Notes under the pieces: generated by a model
What the model saw: only the letters and a program-made list of their open reading frames with translations
Told to the model about the DNA's origin: nothing
Databases searched by the model: none
Shown: in pieces, positions 1 through 8,985 of the stretch
Position numbering within the stretch: the first letter of the stretch is position 1
Layout of the letters: the number at the start of each line of letters is the position of its first letter
Made by a program: the position numbers and the translations under genes
NCBI GenBank assembly: GCA_009760855.2
Contig: WPIO01000055.1
Coordinates: 374,001 to 438,000 of the forward strand
Length of the DNA: 64,000 nucleotides
Direction of reading: 5' to 3'
DNA from: Cristatella mucedo
Taxonomy: Eukaryota; Bryozoa; Phylactolaemata; Cristatellidae

Positions 1-116
1 TCGGCCAGAGGCTTGACGAGCGCGTCCACTCGCTTGACGACGTCCTCGATGCGCTTCGGGTCGCCCGTGACCGCCTTGAGCTCCGGGCCGAATATGTTGT
101 AGAACTCTTCCAGCAC
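1..116 (-). CDS. DNAH10: DNAH10-like exon 7 (cut by window edge)
   Basis: Acceptor gctgcgcag| at 117-118, then VLEEFYNIFGPELKAVTGDP and continuing KRIEDVVKRVDALVKPLA to position 1. The downstream rest of the gene, including the motor, is outside the window. Confidence 0.9.
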   Translation of the reverse strand, partial: MLEEFYNIFGPELKAVTGDPKRIEDVVKRVDALVKPLA

Positions 117-3100
117 CTGCGCAGCGGCACCGACAACGGCGGTGAGCGCGCGAGCGTCGCCAGGGCACCGACGGCGAAGCATGACTTAGATCGCAGCTGC
201 TGCTAGCTAGCTAGCTAGCCAGCCAGCAAATGCAGGCGCCATCCGCAGGCAGCATAATGCGTAACCCGCCGCCGGCGGCTGCGTAATGCTCGTGCGAGTC
301 ACGTGCTCGCGCGAGTCACGTGCAAGCGCTAGTCACATGCAAGCACTAGTCACGTGCAAGCGCTAGTCACGTGCAAGCGCCGCTGCTCACCTGAGCAATG
401 TCGTGCAGGTTCTGGCAAATGAGGGCCATGTATTCGGTCCTCTCGAACAGGCGTTTCTTGTCAAACTCCCAGCGTGCGTCCCGGCCGGATGATTCGATTT
501 TGGCGCGCACCTCGAAGTACGCCTCGCGCCAGACGTCCAGCATTTTCTTTGCTTCCCCAGTCTTCAGCTTGACTTCTTCCGGAGTGTACCTGAGAACGGC
601 AGACAAGCGCTTGTGCTAGGACGAAGGACGCCAGATGAAATGTCGCAGCTTCGGAGGCCAGGGGCAGCCTGGTGCTTAGAGTAGCCTCTCTCAGACGACC
701 CAGAAAGAAGTGCACTATAAGGAGCTTCCCTGGCAGCAAGTTTGTCCCTTAGTAGTAGTAGTAATAATAATAACAACAATAATAATAAATGTGTATAGCA
801 CCCTCGGAGAACTTAATCTCTTTCTAGGCACTTTACATTTGCTGCAAAGGAAGCACGATCAAATGGCTAGAGGCTTCGGCAACATTTGCTGGGCGAAGGC
901 AACGTCAAGACTTGGGCCATTCCTTTCAAAAGCTAGGCCTCCCTGACAACTTTTGCCCTCGTGCAAAAAGCCAGCCATGCAATACTTAATGGCCGGTGCT
1001 CGCCCGACTGCTCGAGCGAAGCTCTCGCTGAAGTGGCTCGCTACTAGAACCCAGAAGCGCAGACGATGCCAGACGACGCTGCCTCGAACTCGACTTGCAG
1101 CCATTTGGTGAGCGATCGTTTGCGGTTCTGCCGCCGCTGCCGCCATCACTGCCGCCCCCTCCCCTCCCCATTGCTGCCGCTGCTGTTGCTGCCACTGATA
1201 GCACCACTCCGCACGCTTGGCCACGCCTTACAGGAACAGGCTAGGCACCTGCACGACGCGGGCCACGCGATCGGCCAGCACCCAGGCGATGCGCCCCATC
1301 AGCGGCACCATGCGATCGTCGCGGTTGTAGTGGCGCGATATGATCCACACCATACGCAGAGCGTTCATCATGGACGGCAGCGTGTCGATGACGGAGGCAA
1401 ACGACGACGAGTAGGTGACGTTCTTGAAGTGGCGCTCGAGCGTCGACAAGAAGCGCACGTTGTCCTTGGCTTCCGTGTGCAACTTGCTCAGGTCGGTGCG
1501 TCGGTACTCGATCGCGCTGTCTATGCTCGCGTATGTGCGCAGTATGACGTCGACGGCGGGCAGCTTCATCTGCTCGACGAGGGCGCTCAGAGCGCCATTG
1601 CGGTCGCGCCAGAAGTCGATCTCGCCCAGCGGGCCCTCTCCCTCGGGCTTCTTGAGCAGCAGCGCCTCCATGGCATCGCTGATCTGCTTGTTCCAGCCGG
1701 TGCACACGTGCTCGATCTGCTCGACGACGTCCTTGCTGCGCAGATTCTCCTGCGGGTCGTCGCCGAGCACGGCGAGCAGCTTCGCGGGCACCTCCAGCTT
1801 CACCTCGCCCTCGATCTGCTGGATCGTGCGGCTGATGCTCGCCGCAAACTTCTCCATGCCGATCAGGAACTCGTCGCGCGAGTGCACATCGAGCATGGCC
1901 AGCTGCTGCTGCAGCGGCGGCTTGCCCTTCTCGGCCAAAGCAGCCGACGGCTCGGCCGGCGATCGGTGGCCGCCGCCGCTGCCAGCGCCGCTGCCGCCGG
2001 CCATGGCCATTTTCTGCTCGTTAAACGACAGGAGTGGCTGGAACACCTGCAACGGAACGACGACGATGCAGCTGCTGCTGCTGCCGCTGCTGCTGCCGCT
2101 GCTGCTGCTGCTGCCACTGCTGCTGCTGCCGCTGCTGCTGCTGTAACAAAGAGAGAGATCGCCAGCTCGGAATTGCCAGCCGTCGAGCGAGTGACCGTCG
2201 GGTGCGGCGGGCAGGTCCACAAGCAGAATGGTGAGGCCAGGAAAGAGCGGCTGACAGGCTGGCGGAACAGCAAATGGAACTGCCGCATGATCACTCCCCG
2301 GCAAGAAGCTTATCGACTTTCGAGTCCCGTCCCTCCCTTCGGTTACTCCAGAGCCTACGTATCCGATTTTATTCCAAATCAGGCCAGGCATTGTACCATC
2401 TGCTCATTCAGACTCAATTCGTCTGGCTATGCCTCTAACCTATATGTTGGAGAACAGGCCTTTAGGTTGTACGCTCCAAAAGTCTGTCACTCACTTCCAG
2501 CTGGTGGCGTGACTTCACTGACGACAAAATTTTTAAAGAAGCTAAAAACCCACAGCTATTCCTCACAGCATTGCTCTGTCCGTGTGAATGGTCCTGTGCG
2601 TAATATCGACATGCTTCCTTTCCAACTAATGTAAAGTGCCTGGAAAGAGATTTGGTTGTATCGGGATGCAGTGTGATGCAAAGGGCTTGTTACTATTATT
2701 GCTATTATTGTTACAATTACTAGCATTATTATATTAACCTGAGACACTATCGAATTAAAAGCAAAAGTGAAATCTGCACCTAAATGTTATGAAGAAAACA
2801 TCAAAAGGGTGAGATTTGAGCATCGGAACCTTGCCGATTGCGACGCCAGATTCCCAGTACGATCGTTGAGTGACTGATGTGTGGAAGAATTGCACTGCTC
2901 ATCGGGCAGTGTGAGTGCGCTGTCGTTTCGGCGCTGCTTGTGACATGCAGGCCTGCTTGCGACATGCGAGCCTGCATGTCCACTAGCCAGGGTTGCGCTA
3001 CGCTGCAGAAAATCGGGTGCAGTATGCGATGCCGAAACCGCAACGAGCACTGGTCCTCACATGCAGACAGTTCACGCAAACGACGACTGTCGGCGAATGA

Positions 3101-5492
3101 CCTCTGGGTGCCAGCTCACCTGCATGATGACATTCTGGAGCATGATCAGCGAATGCCCGTTGAGAATCCCCACCTCGAACAGGCCGGGCAGTATGTGATT
3201 GGCTTCGTCCAGAGAGTACGGCAGATGCACCATGCCGTCCGTATTCCTCAGGAAGTAGACGCAGTCGAGGTCGCGCGCCTCCTCCGGCAGGTAGTTGAAG
3301 CACATGTAGATGTAGGTCCTCATCACCTTCTGCACCACGATTTTCTGCATCGTCGCAAATGGCAGGCGAATGGCAGCTGAGAACGCCCCTCCTGCCTAGC
3401 ACCACGGCTAGCGAGGAGGCGCGAGGCCTCCATTCGGCTGCATGAGGTGCTGGCGCCGCACATTCAGCAGCTTGCTCTGGCTCTGGCGCGGCAACGGCCA
3501 TCGTCGGCAGCGGTAGCTGGGAGGGAAGGGACGACTAGGAGCGCCACCTGCTGGCGGATTCAGCCGCACTCGTGGTCGGCATCGTCACGCAAGTGGCAGC
3601 GGCACTCACGGTCAGCGCCTTGTGAGGCTCCTCTTCGCCGGCTTCATTCTCACCGTCCCCACCTGCGGTCCCATTGGTCAGAGCTGGCGTGTGGGTCTTG
3701 GATGGGTTTTCGCCGGCCACATCTCCTGCTGCGCCTGGCTTCTTTGCTTCCGCTGTCGTCGAGAGAAAGGAACCAGTGCCAGTGCTCGGGGCACAATAAC
3801 GATGGCAGCCGGCGGGCTCGGCAGAGCAGAGCAGAGCATAGTAGCCAATGGGGCAAAGGGGCGCGCTCCGCGTGCTGCTGCTCGGCGGTCGGCTGCAACT
3901 GCTGCAGCTGTGCACACCTGCTTTGTCACCGCTGGGGCTGACCGCGCTTGAGCCAATGGCGGGTGTCTCTGGCGCCGACAGTTTCTCAATGTCATCCGTT
4001 CCATTTTCTTCAATTGGCTTAATGTCGGGTATCTCGGGTTCTAGGCGATACAAATTGAAGCACAGCTATGAGCGACATTGCATGTCGGTTTTAAATACAC
4101 GCCCTTCTGTTTTTATGGGCATAGTGTGAGGAGGAGGAGGAGGTGGAGCAGAGATAGCGAATGGGTAAAGAGAAGGAAAGAGAAGAGAGGAGGAGGAGGA
4201 GAGAGAGGAGAGAAAGAGAACTGACGTTATGAGGAGAGATCAACAAGGAGACAGAGGCAGGAGAGAGGACTGGATGAGGAGAGAGAGAGAGAGAGAGGGG
4301 GGAGAGAGAGGGAGAGAGAGAGAGACAGAACGAAAACGGATTTGATAATAATAGTAATAATAATAATGCATTTGTTATAGCATCCTCAGAGAACTCAATC
4401 TCTTTCTGGGCACTTTATATTTGCTGCAGAAGAAGCACGATGGTTAGTGGTAGCATGCCCAATCTCAACAAGCATTACATGGTTAGACATGACATGCACC
4501 GGATCAGTATGTAAATATGGTTAGTGTCACCATGCACAGTGTCAGCACGCATAAGCACACAAAGGACGAATCACACGGGCCCACTAATTGCTGTGATAAA
4601 TAGATGCGTTTTAGCTTTTTTTTTAATGTCGTCAAGTGAGAGGATGTCGTGCCATCAGTCGGGAATGAGTTCCAGACTTTGGGAGCATAGGAACTAAAGG
4701 CACCCTCTCCAAATGATTTGAGGTCAGTACGAAGTGGTAAATGTAGGTCAATGAGTTGATTCAGAAAAGCGAGTGGTACGATGCCTAGCTGGCCTGGCAG
4801 AAAGAAAGGGTTGCTGATTTAACAGCCTTGTTTGTATAGCAGAAAAAGAGCCTTAGCAGCTATAGTCACCATTTGCAGCAGACAATAAGGGATTTCCCAC
4901 ATCAGGACTCGAAACCATGCCCTGGGTCATAAAGTGAGAGCCCCTCGCCCCGTAAAGTGCATGCATAAGTACGGCATTCCTACAGCATGCCCAGGCCAGT
5001 GGGCAAAGATATTGCTTGCATCGTGATTCTGCTGTCATCTGAGTATCGTAAGAGTCTGCTGGATACCTAAGGCGTACGTACCTTAAGGCGTACGTGGAAC
5101 AGGCATGCAGGACTCGTGATTGCGTCTAGACACACTACCAACTGCCCAGTCGAATAGATGGTAGCCAGCTCGGTTTGAGGCTGCTTGACGCAGGCTGCTT
5201 GTTTGCTTGCGTTGCAGCGTTGCAGACAGCAGAAGAGCGGTGGTCCCTAAAATCTAGCCGTAGTTAGTCTCTTACCGCATTCGACCTCCACTTCCTCCAG
5301 CTCCTCTTTGATTATTTTATAAAAGAGCAGCGCAGAAGCATCGTCGGTCGGGGTATCGTTCAAAAACTTTGCTATGCTACGCTCGCCTTCACCGTCGTGC
5401 CTTTCTAAGAGGTCTTCGAATACTTGTGTGTCCTGTATCCCGAGTGCCAAATAAGCTCGGTCCCGGATCCACTCAATTCGAGGGTCGTCCAT
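1..5492 (-). CDS. DNAH10: Axonemal dynein heavy chain 10-like gene, 5' part (continues past left edge)
   Basis: Motor subunit of an axonemal inner-arm dynein; the family drives ciliary and flagellar beating by ATP-dependent sliding on outer-doublet microtubules. Only the N-terminal tail region (about 610-670 residues) is in the window; the AAA+ motor would lie beyond position 1. Exons in transcript order: 5276-5492, 3918-4040, 3610-3752, 3120-3344, 1232-2046, 391-589, 1-116. All joins are GT-AG and keep one frame. Recognised DNAH10 signatures are MRMVWIISRHYN-like text in exon 1232-2046 (here LRMVWIISRHYN), ARWEFDKKRLFERTEYMA in 391-589 and EEFYNIFGPELKAVTGDPKR in 1-116. The tail binds intermediate and light chains and the other chain partner. 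The start at 5492 is the first Met of an acidic leader (MDDPRIEWIRDR). Low-complexity Gly/Ser/Pro insertions are lineage-specific. Assignment to DNAH10 rather than another inner-arm chain is from remembered sequence and is strong but not searched. Confidence 0.9.
294..378. repeat. 17-bp tandem repeat with CACGTG E-boxes
   Basis: Five head-to-tail 17-bp units (gcgagtcacgtgcaagc type) at 294-310, 311-327, 328-344, 345-361 and 362-378. Four carry the palindromic E-box CACGTG and one has CACATG. The array sits in the DNAH10-like intron between exons 6 and 7, ending 12 bp from exon 6. Confidence 0.95.
391..589 (-). CDS. DNAH10: DNAH10-like exon 6
   Basis: Acceptor gttctcag|, phase 2; donor CAG|gtgagc. 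Encodes YTPEEVKLKTGEAKKMLDVW, then YFEVRAKIESSGRDARWEFD and KKRLFERTEYMALICQNLHD. The GRDARWEFDxKRLFERT block is typical of DNAH10-type chains. Confidence 0.92.
745..880 (-). mobile_element. LINE A 3' tail fragment
   Basis: On the minus strand: ...gcaaatgtaaagtgcctagaaagagattaagttctccgagggtgc... ending in (TTATTA/TACTAC)n. This matches the 3' UTR and microsatellite tail of the LINE A copies described below. It lies in the intron between DNAH10-like exons 5 and 6. Confidence 0.8.
1232..2046 (-). CDS. DNAH10: DNAH10-like exon 5 (dynein N-terminal region 1)
   Basis: Acceptor ccgttgcag| then VFQPLLSFNEQKMA; donor CCT|gtaagg, phase 2. A Gly/Ser/Pro-rich insertion (about 35 residues) precedes the conserved text RDEFLIGMEKFAASISRTI, GEVKLEVP, EIDFWRDRNGALSALVEQMK, NVRFLSTLERHFKNVTY and ALRMVWIISRHYNRDDRMVP. 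This is the start of the dynein heavy chain N-terminal region 1 (tail assembly). A CTG/CCG-rich repeat lies just upstream of the acceptor (2068-2145) and is open in frame, but is most simply intronic. Confidence 0.92.
2068..2145. repeat. CTG/CCG imperfect trinucleotide repeat
   Basis: About 26 imperfect CTG/CCG triplets on the plus strand (CAG/CGG on the DNAH10 sense strand), beginning about 20 bp upstream of the exon 5 acceptor. Read in frame it would give Ser/Gly runs. Confidence 0.9.
2345..2740 (+). mobile_element. LINE A 3' end, decayed
   Basis: Translates to fragments such as YVSDFIPNQARH and FRLYAPKVCHSLP, equivalent to YLSDILPHQAKH and FSSYAPKAWNSLP in better LINE A copies. It is followed by the LINE A 3' UTR motif (aatgtaaagtgcctggaaagagatt) and an ATT-rich tail. 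It lies in the intron before DNAH10-like exon 5, antisense to the gene. Confidence 0.8.
3120..3344 (-). CDS. DNAH10: DNAH10-like exon 4
   Basis: Seventy-five codons, from KIVVQKVMRTYIYMCF to LIMLQNVIMQ, with acceptor atgcag| and donor CAG|gtgagc. The text DLDCVYFLRNTDG and the hydrophobic segment after it match the conserved N-terminal block of inner-arm dynein chains that precedes the DHC N-terminal region 1 domain. Confidence 0.85.
3610..3752 (-). CDS. DNAH10: DNAH10-like exon 3
   Basis: Encodes a Gly/Glu/Pro-rich linker (AEAKKPGAAGD ... GEEEPHKALT) and ends at a strong donor ACC|gtgagt, phase 0. It joins in frame to KIVVQKVMRTYIYM of the next exon. The 5' boundary at 3752 depends on the 165-bp intron described for the preceding exon. 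Confidence 0.55.
3918..4040 (-). CDS. DNAH10: DNAH10-like exon 2
   Basis: Begins after a tract ending cctag, taking up phase 1 from exon 1 to give EPEIPDIKPIEENGTDD. Ends GCAG|gtgtgc. The following 165 bp (3753-3917) are also open in this frame, so the intron could instead be read through; they encode Cys/Ser-rich low-complexity text and end in a pyrimidine-rich cgacgacag, which favours splicing. Confidence 0.6.
4130..4335. repeat. GA/GGA-rich low-complexity tract
   Basis: About 200 bp of nearly pure purine (gga, gaga, ggggaga) on the plus strand, in DNAH10-like intron 1 (pyrimidine-rich in the transcript). Confidence 0.95.
4345..4800 (-). mobile_element. LINE A 3' fragment
   Basis: Starts with an (ATT/AAT)n tail and the inverted 3' UTR motif, then runs into the C-terminal coding part (antisense of the NSLPT/APKAWNS region near 4660-4700). 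Same strand as the DNAH10-like gene, in its intron 1. Confidence 0.8.
4808..4955 (-). mobile_element. tRNA-derived SINE (SINE1)
   Basis: Reverse complement carries a box B-like ggtttcgagtcc, a body containing ggctctttttctgctatac, and the end aggctgttaaatcagc shared with other SINE1 copies (18160, 20118, 37324, 37826, 51345). It is diverged and lies in DNAH10-like intron 1. Confidence 0.7.
5276..5492 (-). CDS. DNAH10: DNAH10-like exon 1 (start codon)
   Basis: Encodes residues 1-72: MDDPRIEWIRDRAYLALGI followed by an acidic stretch ending EELEEVEVEC. The donor reads G|gtaaga on the minus strand, phase 1. The text resembles the extreme N terminus of DNAH10 proteins. The 5' UTR extends upstream (plus coordinates above 5492) for an unknown distance. 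Confidence 0.82.
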
Positions 5493-5499
5493 CCCTTGA

Positions 5500-6060
5500 A
5501 CTCCAATTGACCCTGATCTTTGGGCAGATCAAGACCTAAATTTGTGCTCCAGCCTTTGATTCAACCGTTCGCTAATTGTAGTTGTCCTTATACAGTGACT
5601 AGCATTGCAGGGCACTGCCTGCAGTCCGTAGCCCAGACGCGTACGAGGCAGCCATGCTGTTGCTAGGTTATGTCTCAAGGTTTCCTGCGGAGGGGCGCCA
5701 ACTATGTGATATGAAGATATATAAATTTAATGCATATTTTATACGTTATTTGTTCTTTACTATATTTTTTCTACTATAAATCTTCAGTACGTAGGGCGAC
5801 ACCGCGCACCTGCAATAACCTTGACTTTAGATGCCGTGCCGCCGACGCCTACAACATTATGCGTGGATGTGAAGCCCATGCTCTAGCCCATGTGTAAGGA
5901 AACTGCCGAAATTCACGTTCCTGTTCCCGCTAGACTGCCAAAATTCCGTCGCAGTTTCGAGGCAGTGGTTACTTGATATTTAGTCTGCAGAGGCCGACTT
6001 CGATGGAGCCTTGTCTGCTTTTTCTGCTGGATATCTCGGCGGCATAGTATGCCTTCGATC
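5500..6060. other. 5' flank of DNAH10-like gene, no gene seen
   Basis: Contains the presumed DNAH10-like promoter and an AT-rich stretch (5710-5790). No conserved reading frame or recognised repeat was found apart from the X-box candidate. Confidence 0.5.
5659..5671 (-). promoter_or_regulatory. Candidate RFX X-box
   Basis: Minus strand reads ATAACCTAGCAAC, two half-sites around one base, close to the RFX consensus GTNRCC-N-RGYAAC with a single left-half mismatch. It is about 167 bp upstream of the DNAH10-like start codon, the usual distance for RFX sites of motile-cilium genes. The match is by eye; short motifs also arise by chance. Confidence 0.4.
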
Positions 6061-6400
6061 GCCGAATCCCTCGCTAGCATCTGCAAACACTCCTGGACAT
6101 TACTGGCATACAGCACTGCAGCAGTGGTTTAGGTACAGGTTTCAGAGTAAAGGAAAAGTGCAGATGCTAACTGTCACCGGTTACTCGGAGAGCAGTCGAA
6201 GCAAGGGCTGCCCCAAGGTTCTACTTTAGTTCCCTTCTTTTCAGTCGCGTTTATTTCCCCCTTTCCGCAGTCACTGCCAAGCTCAAGCCTGGCTTTCACT
6301 TCTGTTCAGATGACTATTTCTCATCTGCGATTGATCATTTCTTACCTATTCAATACTCGTGATTCTTGACTTCCTTGGAGTTTTACAATAACATCAATCT
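6060..6400 (+). mobile_element. Decayed LINE reverse-transcriptase relic
   Basis: Broken frames read GLPQGST near 6208-6230 and KLKPGFHFCSDD near 6280-6310. These correspond to GVPQGSVLG and LGFHFYADD of the LINE A reverse transcriptase. The catalytic YADD is degraded to CSDD. Confidence 0.6.
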
Positions 6401-7330
6401 AAAATGTATGAACTTACCTAGTGCCGCCACGACCCTTGAAAGCCTCGAAATTGGCAAAGACAGTACCTCTCCTGCTATCTTTACACAGAATCCGCCACCC
6501 TACTCCACGATGGCCTATAAGATGGCCAATCGGTAGCTGACGACAGCGGCTCCACTTCGAACTAACTGATATTCGGCCAAAATCAGGGCAAGTGCAAGTC
6601 ACTCTTAAGGTACTGTCGCGAACGTACGTACCAGCTGCGGGGCCAAAGTCGGTCAGTCACTAAATTCGATGCACGTAAACGCGATAGACCGCTCAGCCCA
6701 CCGACCCACCCCCCACCCCAGTCATTACACGAGCGGCTGTGAAACTAGCGCCTCGAACCGCCGCTTGTGCGAGTCGTTCAAGTAGTCCCTATGCAAGTAC
6801 GATAACGGAACACATCACTTAAAATTAAATCCGTGAGCTTATGCCCGTAAAAACCGCGGGAAGTTTCAGTGTTCCATTACAATACGTGCCCGACTGTCTG
6901 CTGACTTGCCGGCAGCCCAGCCTGGATGGTGAGCCCGGCGGCCTAGCGTCGGGCAAGGACTTTACACCACGACCCAGGTCGTGAAACGCTCGAATTGTAC
7001 CTTCAGTCCCTTTCTGTTTTGACGTTTTTTTATAAGTGATGCGTTGGCTTAGCTTTAACAAGCACCGAACTCCTGGTGTTGTTGTTCTGCCTCTTCCATT
7101 TTTTCGAGTTTCTCTAATGCGACGTTTCTGTTGAGTGTGGAACTGAGTGGCTTTCTTTTTCTACATGTTTTTCACATTTTTATCTGCAATAGGTTCTATA
7201 CATATCCATATATGCTTAGATTCAGCTCAGCTTGTCTCACTTTGCTCCAAATTTAGTGAGGTAAAACTCGCCGTTCCATATTGGCTGGCGGAAACCACAG
7301 GCTGTCGGTGGTAATTAGCCAGCACCTCTG
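6400..7330. other. Intergenic, nothing recognised
   Basis: Short open stretches only, with no conserved protein text. A C-rich run (cccaccccccacccc) lies near 6703-6718. Confidence 0.5.
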
Positions 7331-7332
7331 GC

Positions 7333-8400
7333 AAAAGTGATTAAGGCCCGTGTAATAGGATATCACTCCTATGCTGACGATACTCAGCCGTATTTTTCCT
7401 TCAAACCGTCGGAAGCTGCTGCAGTAAAATAGAAATTGAATGCTTGCCGATCCTGGATGTCAGAAAACTTCTTGAAACTAAATGACGATAAAACCGAACT
7501 ACTGCTCATAGGACAACCTAAGCGTGTGGCTGGATTAAAAGGCTTTGCTCTTCTAATAGGTGTGCTGTTGTGCGACCATCAACGCGTGCTCGAAATTTAG
7601 GTGTCGTTTTCGACAGCCGATTCAATTTTAAAAGCTTTATTCAATAGACTGATTCTATAGCTTGCCATCACGTCACATCCCTATCTAAGATTAGGAGCTG
7701 TCTTCCAGTGCCTTGCAAAAAATAACTAGCTCCTTAGTTCTGTCTCGGCTTGATTATTGTAATTCCCTTTTGGCTGGGCTACCAAAGAAAGCAACTAGGC
7801 CACTGCAGCTGACTATGAATGGGGCTGCAAGGCTAGTTTTCAAGTCCACAGAGGTTTGAGCACGTGTCTCCATTGCTAAAAGAGCTAGGCTGGCTGCCGG
7901 TTGATCAACGGATACAGAACAAAGTTCTTACGCTGACCCACAAGGCCCGCCACCACTTGGCTCCTTCGTAACTAGCTGAACTACTGCACCAGTGTCAGCC
8001 TCTTCGTGCCCTGAGGTCCTGTGTGGACAATAAATTAGCTGTCCCATTTCTCCGCTTAAAGACCGTTGCCGACAGAAGCTTTAGCTCTGCATGTCCTGGG
8101 CTGTGGAACTCGCTTCCGCAATTCTTACGTAACGACAACTACTCTCCTACTGCCGACTATGACACATCCTTTTCAGCGGTCCTGAGCTGACACTTCCATG
8201 TTACTCACTACCTCAACTGTTCTCCTGACTCTGCTATGCTTCCCACTTTCTCTTTGTTGCGTGAGATGAAGTCTGTTGGCTACCGAATGCGTACCGAAAG
8301 CCGCTTAGGCTGTGAGTGCGCTATGTAAACTCTCCTTCGTAACATCCACGTGGTCTTTATGACTTTGTGGAGTTACAGACATACAGTACATTACACCAGT
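7333..8400 (+). mobile_element. LINE B copy, 5'-truncated and decayed
   Basis: Second CR1/L2-like family. Broken frames include YADDTQPY-like text near 7370, [11 protein letters not shown] near 7475-7503 and LWNSLPQFLR near 8100. It ends in the LINE B 3' UTR (ggtctttatgactttgtggagttacagac) and a short (ATTAC)-type tail at about 8395. It begins at acctctgg, the same point as the copy at 17598. Confidence 0.8.
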
Positions 8401-8985
8401 GAAAATTTACGGAAAACTCCCAACTGATTAGAAAGGCAGGCCCGAGCGTCCGCTGACCAGTGGGCCAGCCCCACTGACTGCCAAGTTTTGAATTTGTTAA
8501 ATGGAGAAAAATCTGTATACGTAGATGGATAAAGGAAAATGTACTTCAAAATTATATTCAATAATTCTTATAAAAAAATTAAATTTTTGAAATGTAGTCG
8601 TCAGCTCCGGGTAGTGAATCAGCATTATGTTGCATCAACCGAACGTACAACGTGCTGACCATCTTTAAATTTCTATTATCTATTTATAGTAAGCTCCGTG
8701 AAGAATCAAAAGCAGATTCTATTGATGCGAGTCGATGACTTACCCCAGGCAGATGTAGCAAGTTACGCTTAGCTTCAACAATGAGTGTGCATGTTTCGGC
8801 CACTTATTTGAACTACTTCTCCACGTTTTGGCATGACAATTGACATTGCCGTGCCGTTGTTTTTGTACTACATCACACAATATGACTACTGTGAGCATGA
8901 CGTTAGTGATTGTGCCGGAATCACTGACATATTAAATGACATGACCCTGTGGACTCGCTTCGCTGAGTCATAGTAAGAGTAATAA
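8400..8985. other. AT-rich intergenic DNA
   Basis: No gene recognised. The AT-rich stretch 8500-8590 has no obvious repeat structure. A lone donor-like cagg|gtaagt-type site on the minus strand near 8740 was not developed into a gene. Confidence 0.5.

Noticed and set aside
294-378. CRISPR array
   Set aside because: Units are directly adjacent without spacers, in a eukaryotic intron.
1066-2634. Plus-strand open frame of 522 codons
   Set aside because: It is antisense to conserved DNAH10-like exon 5 and runs through a triplet repeat and a LINE relic; no conserved text.
8700-8780. Minus-strand exon ending at a gtaagt donor near 8740
   Set aside because: No conserved protein text and no acceptor or neighbouring exon to support it.
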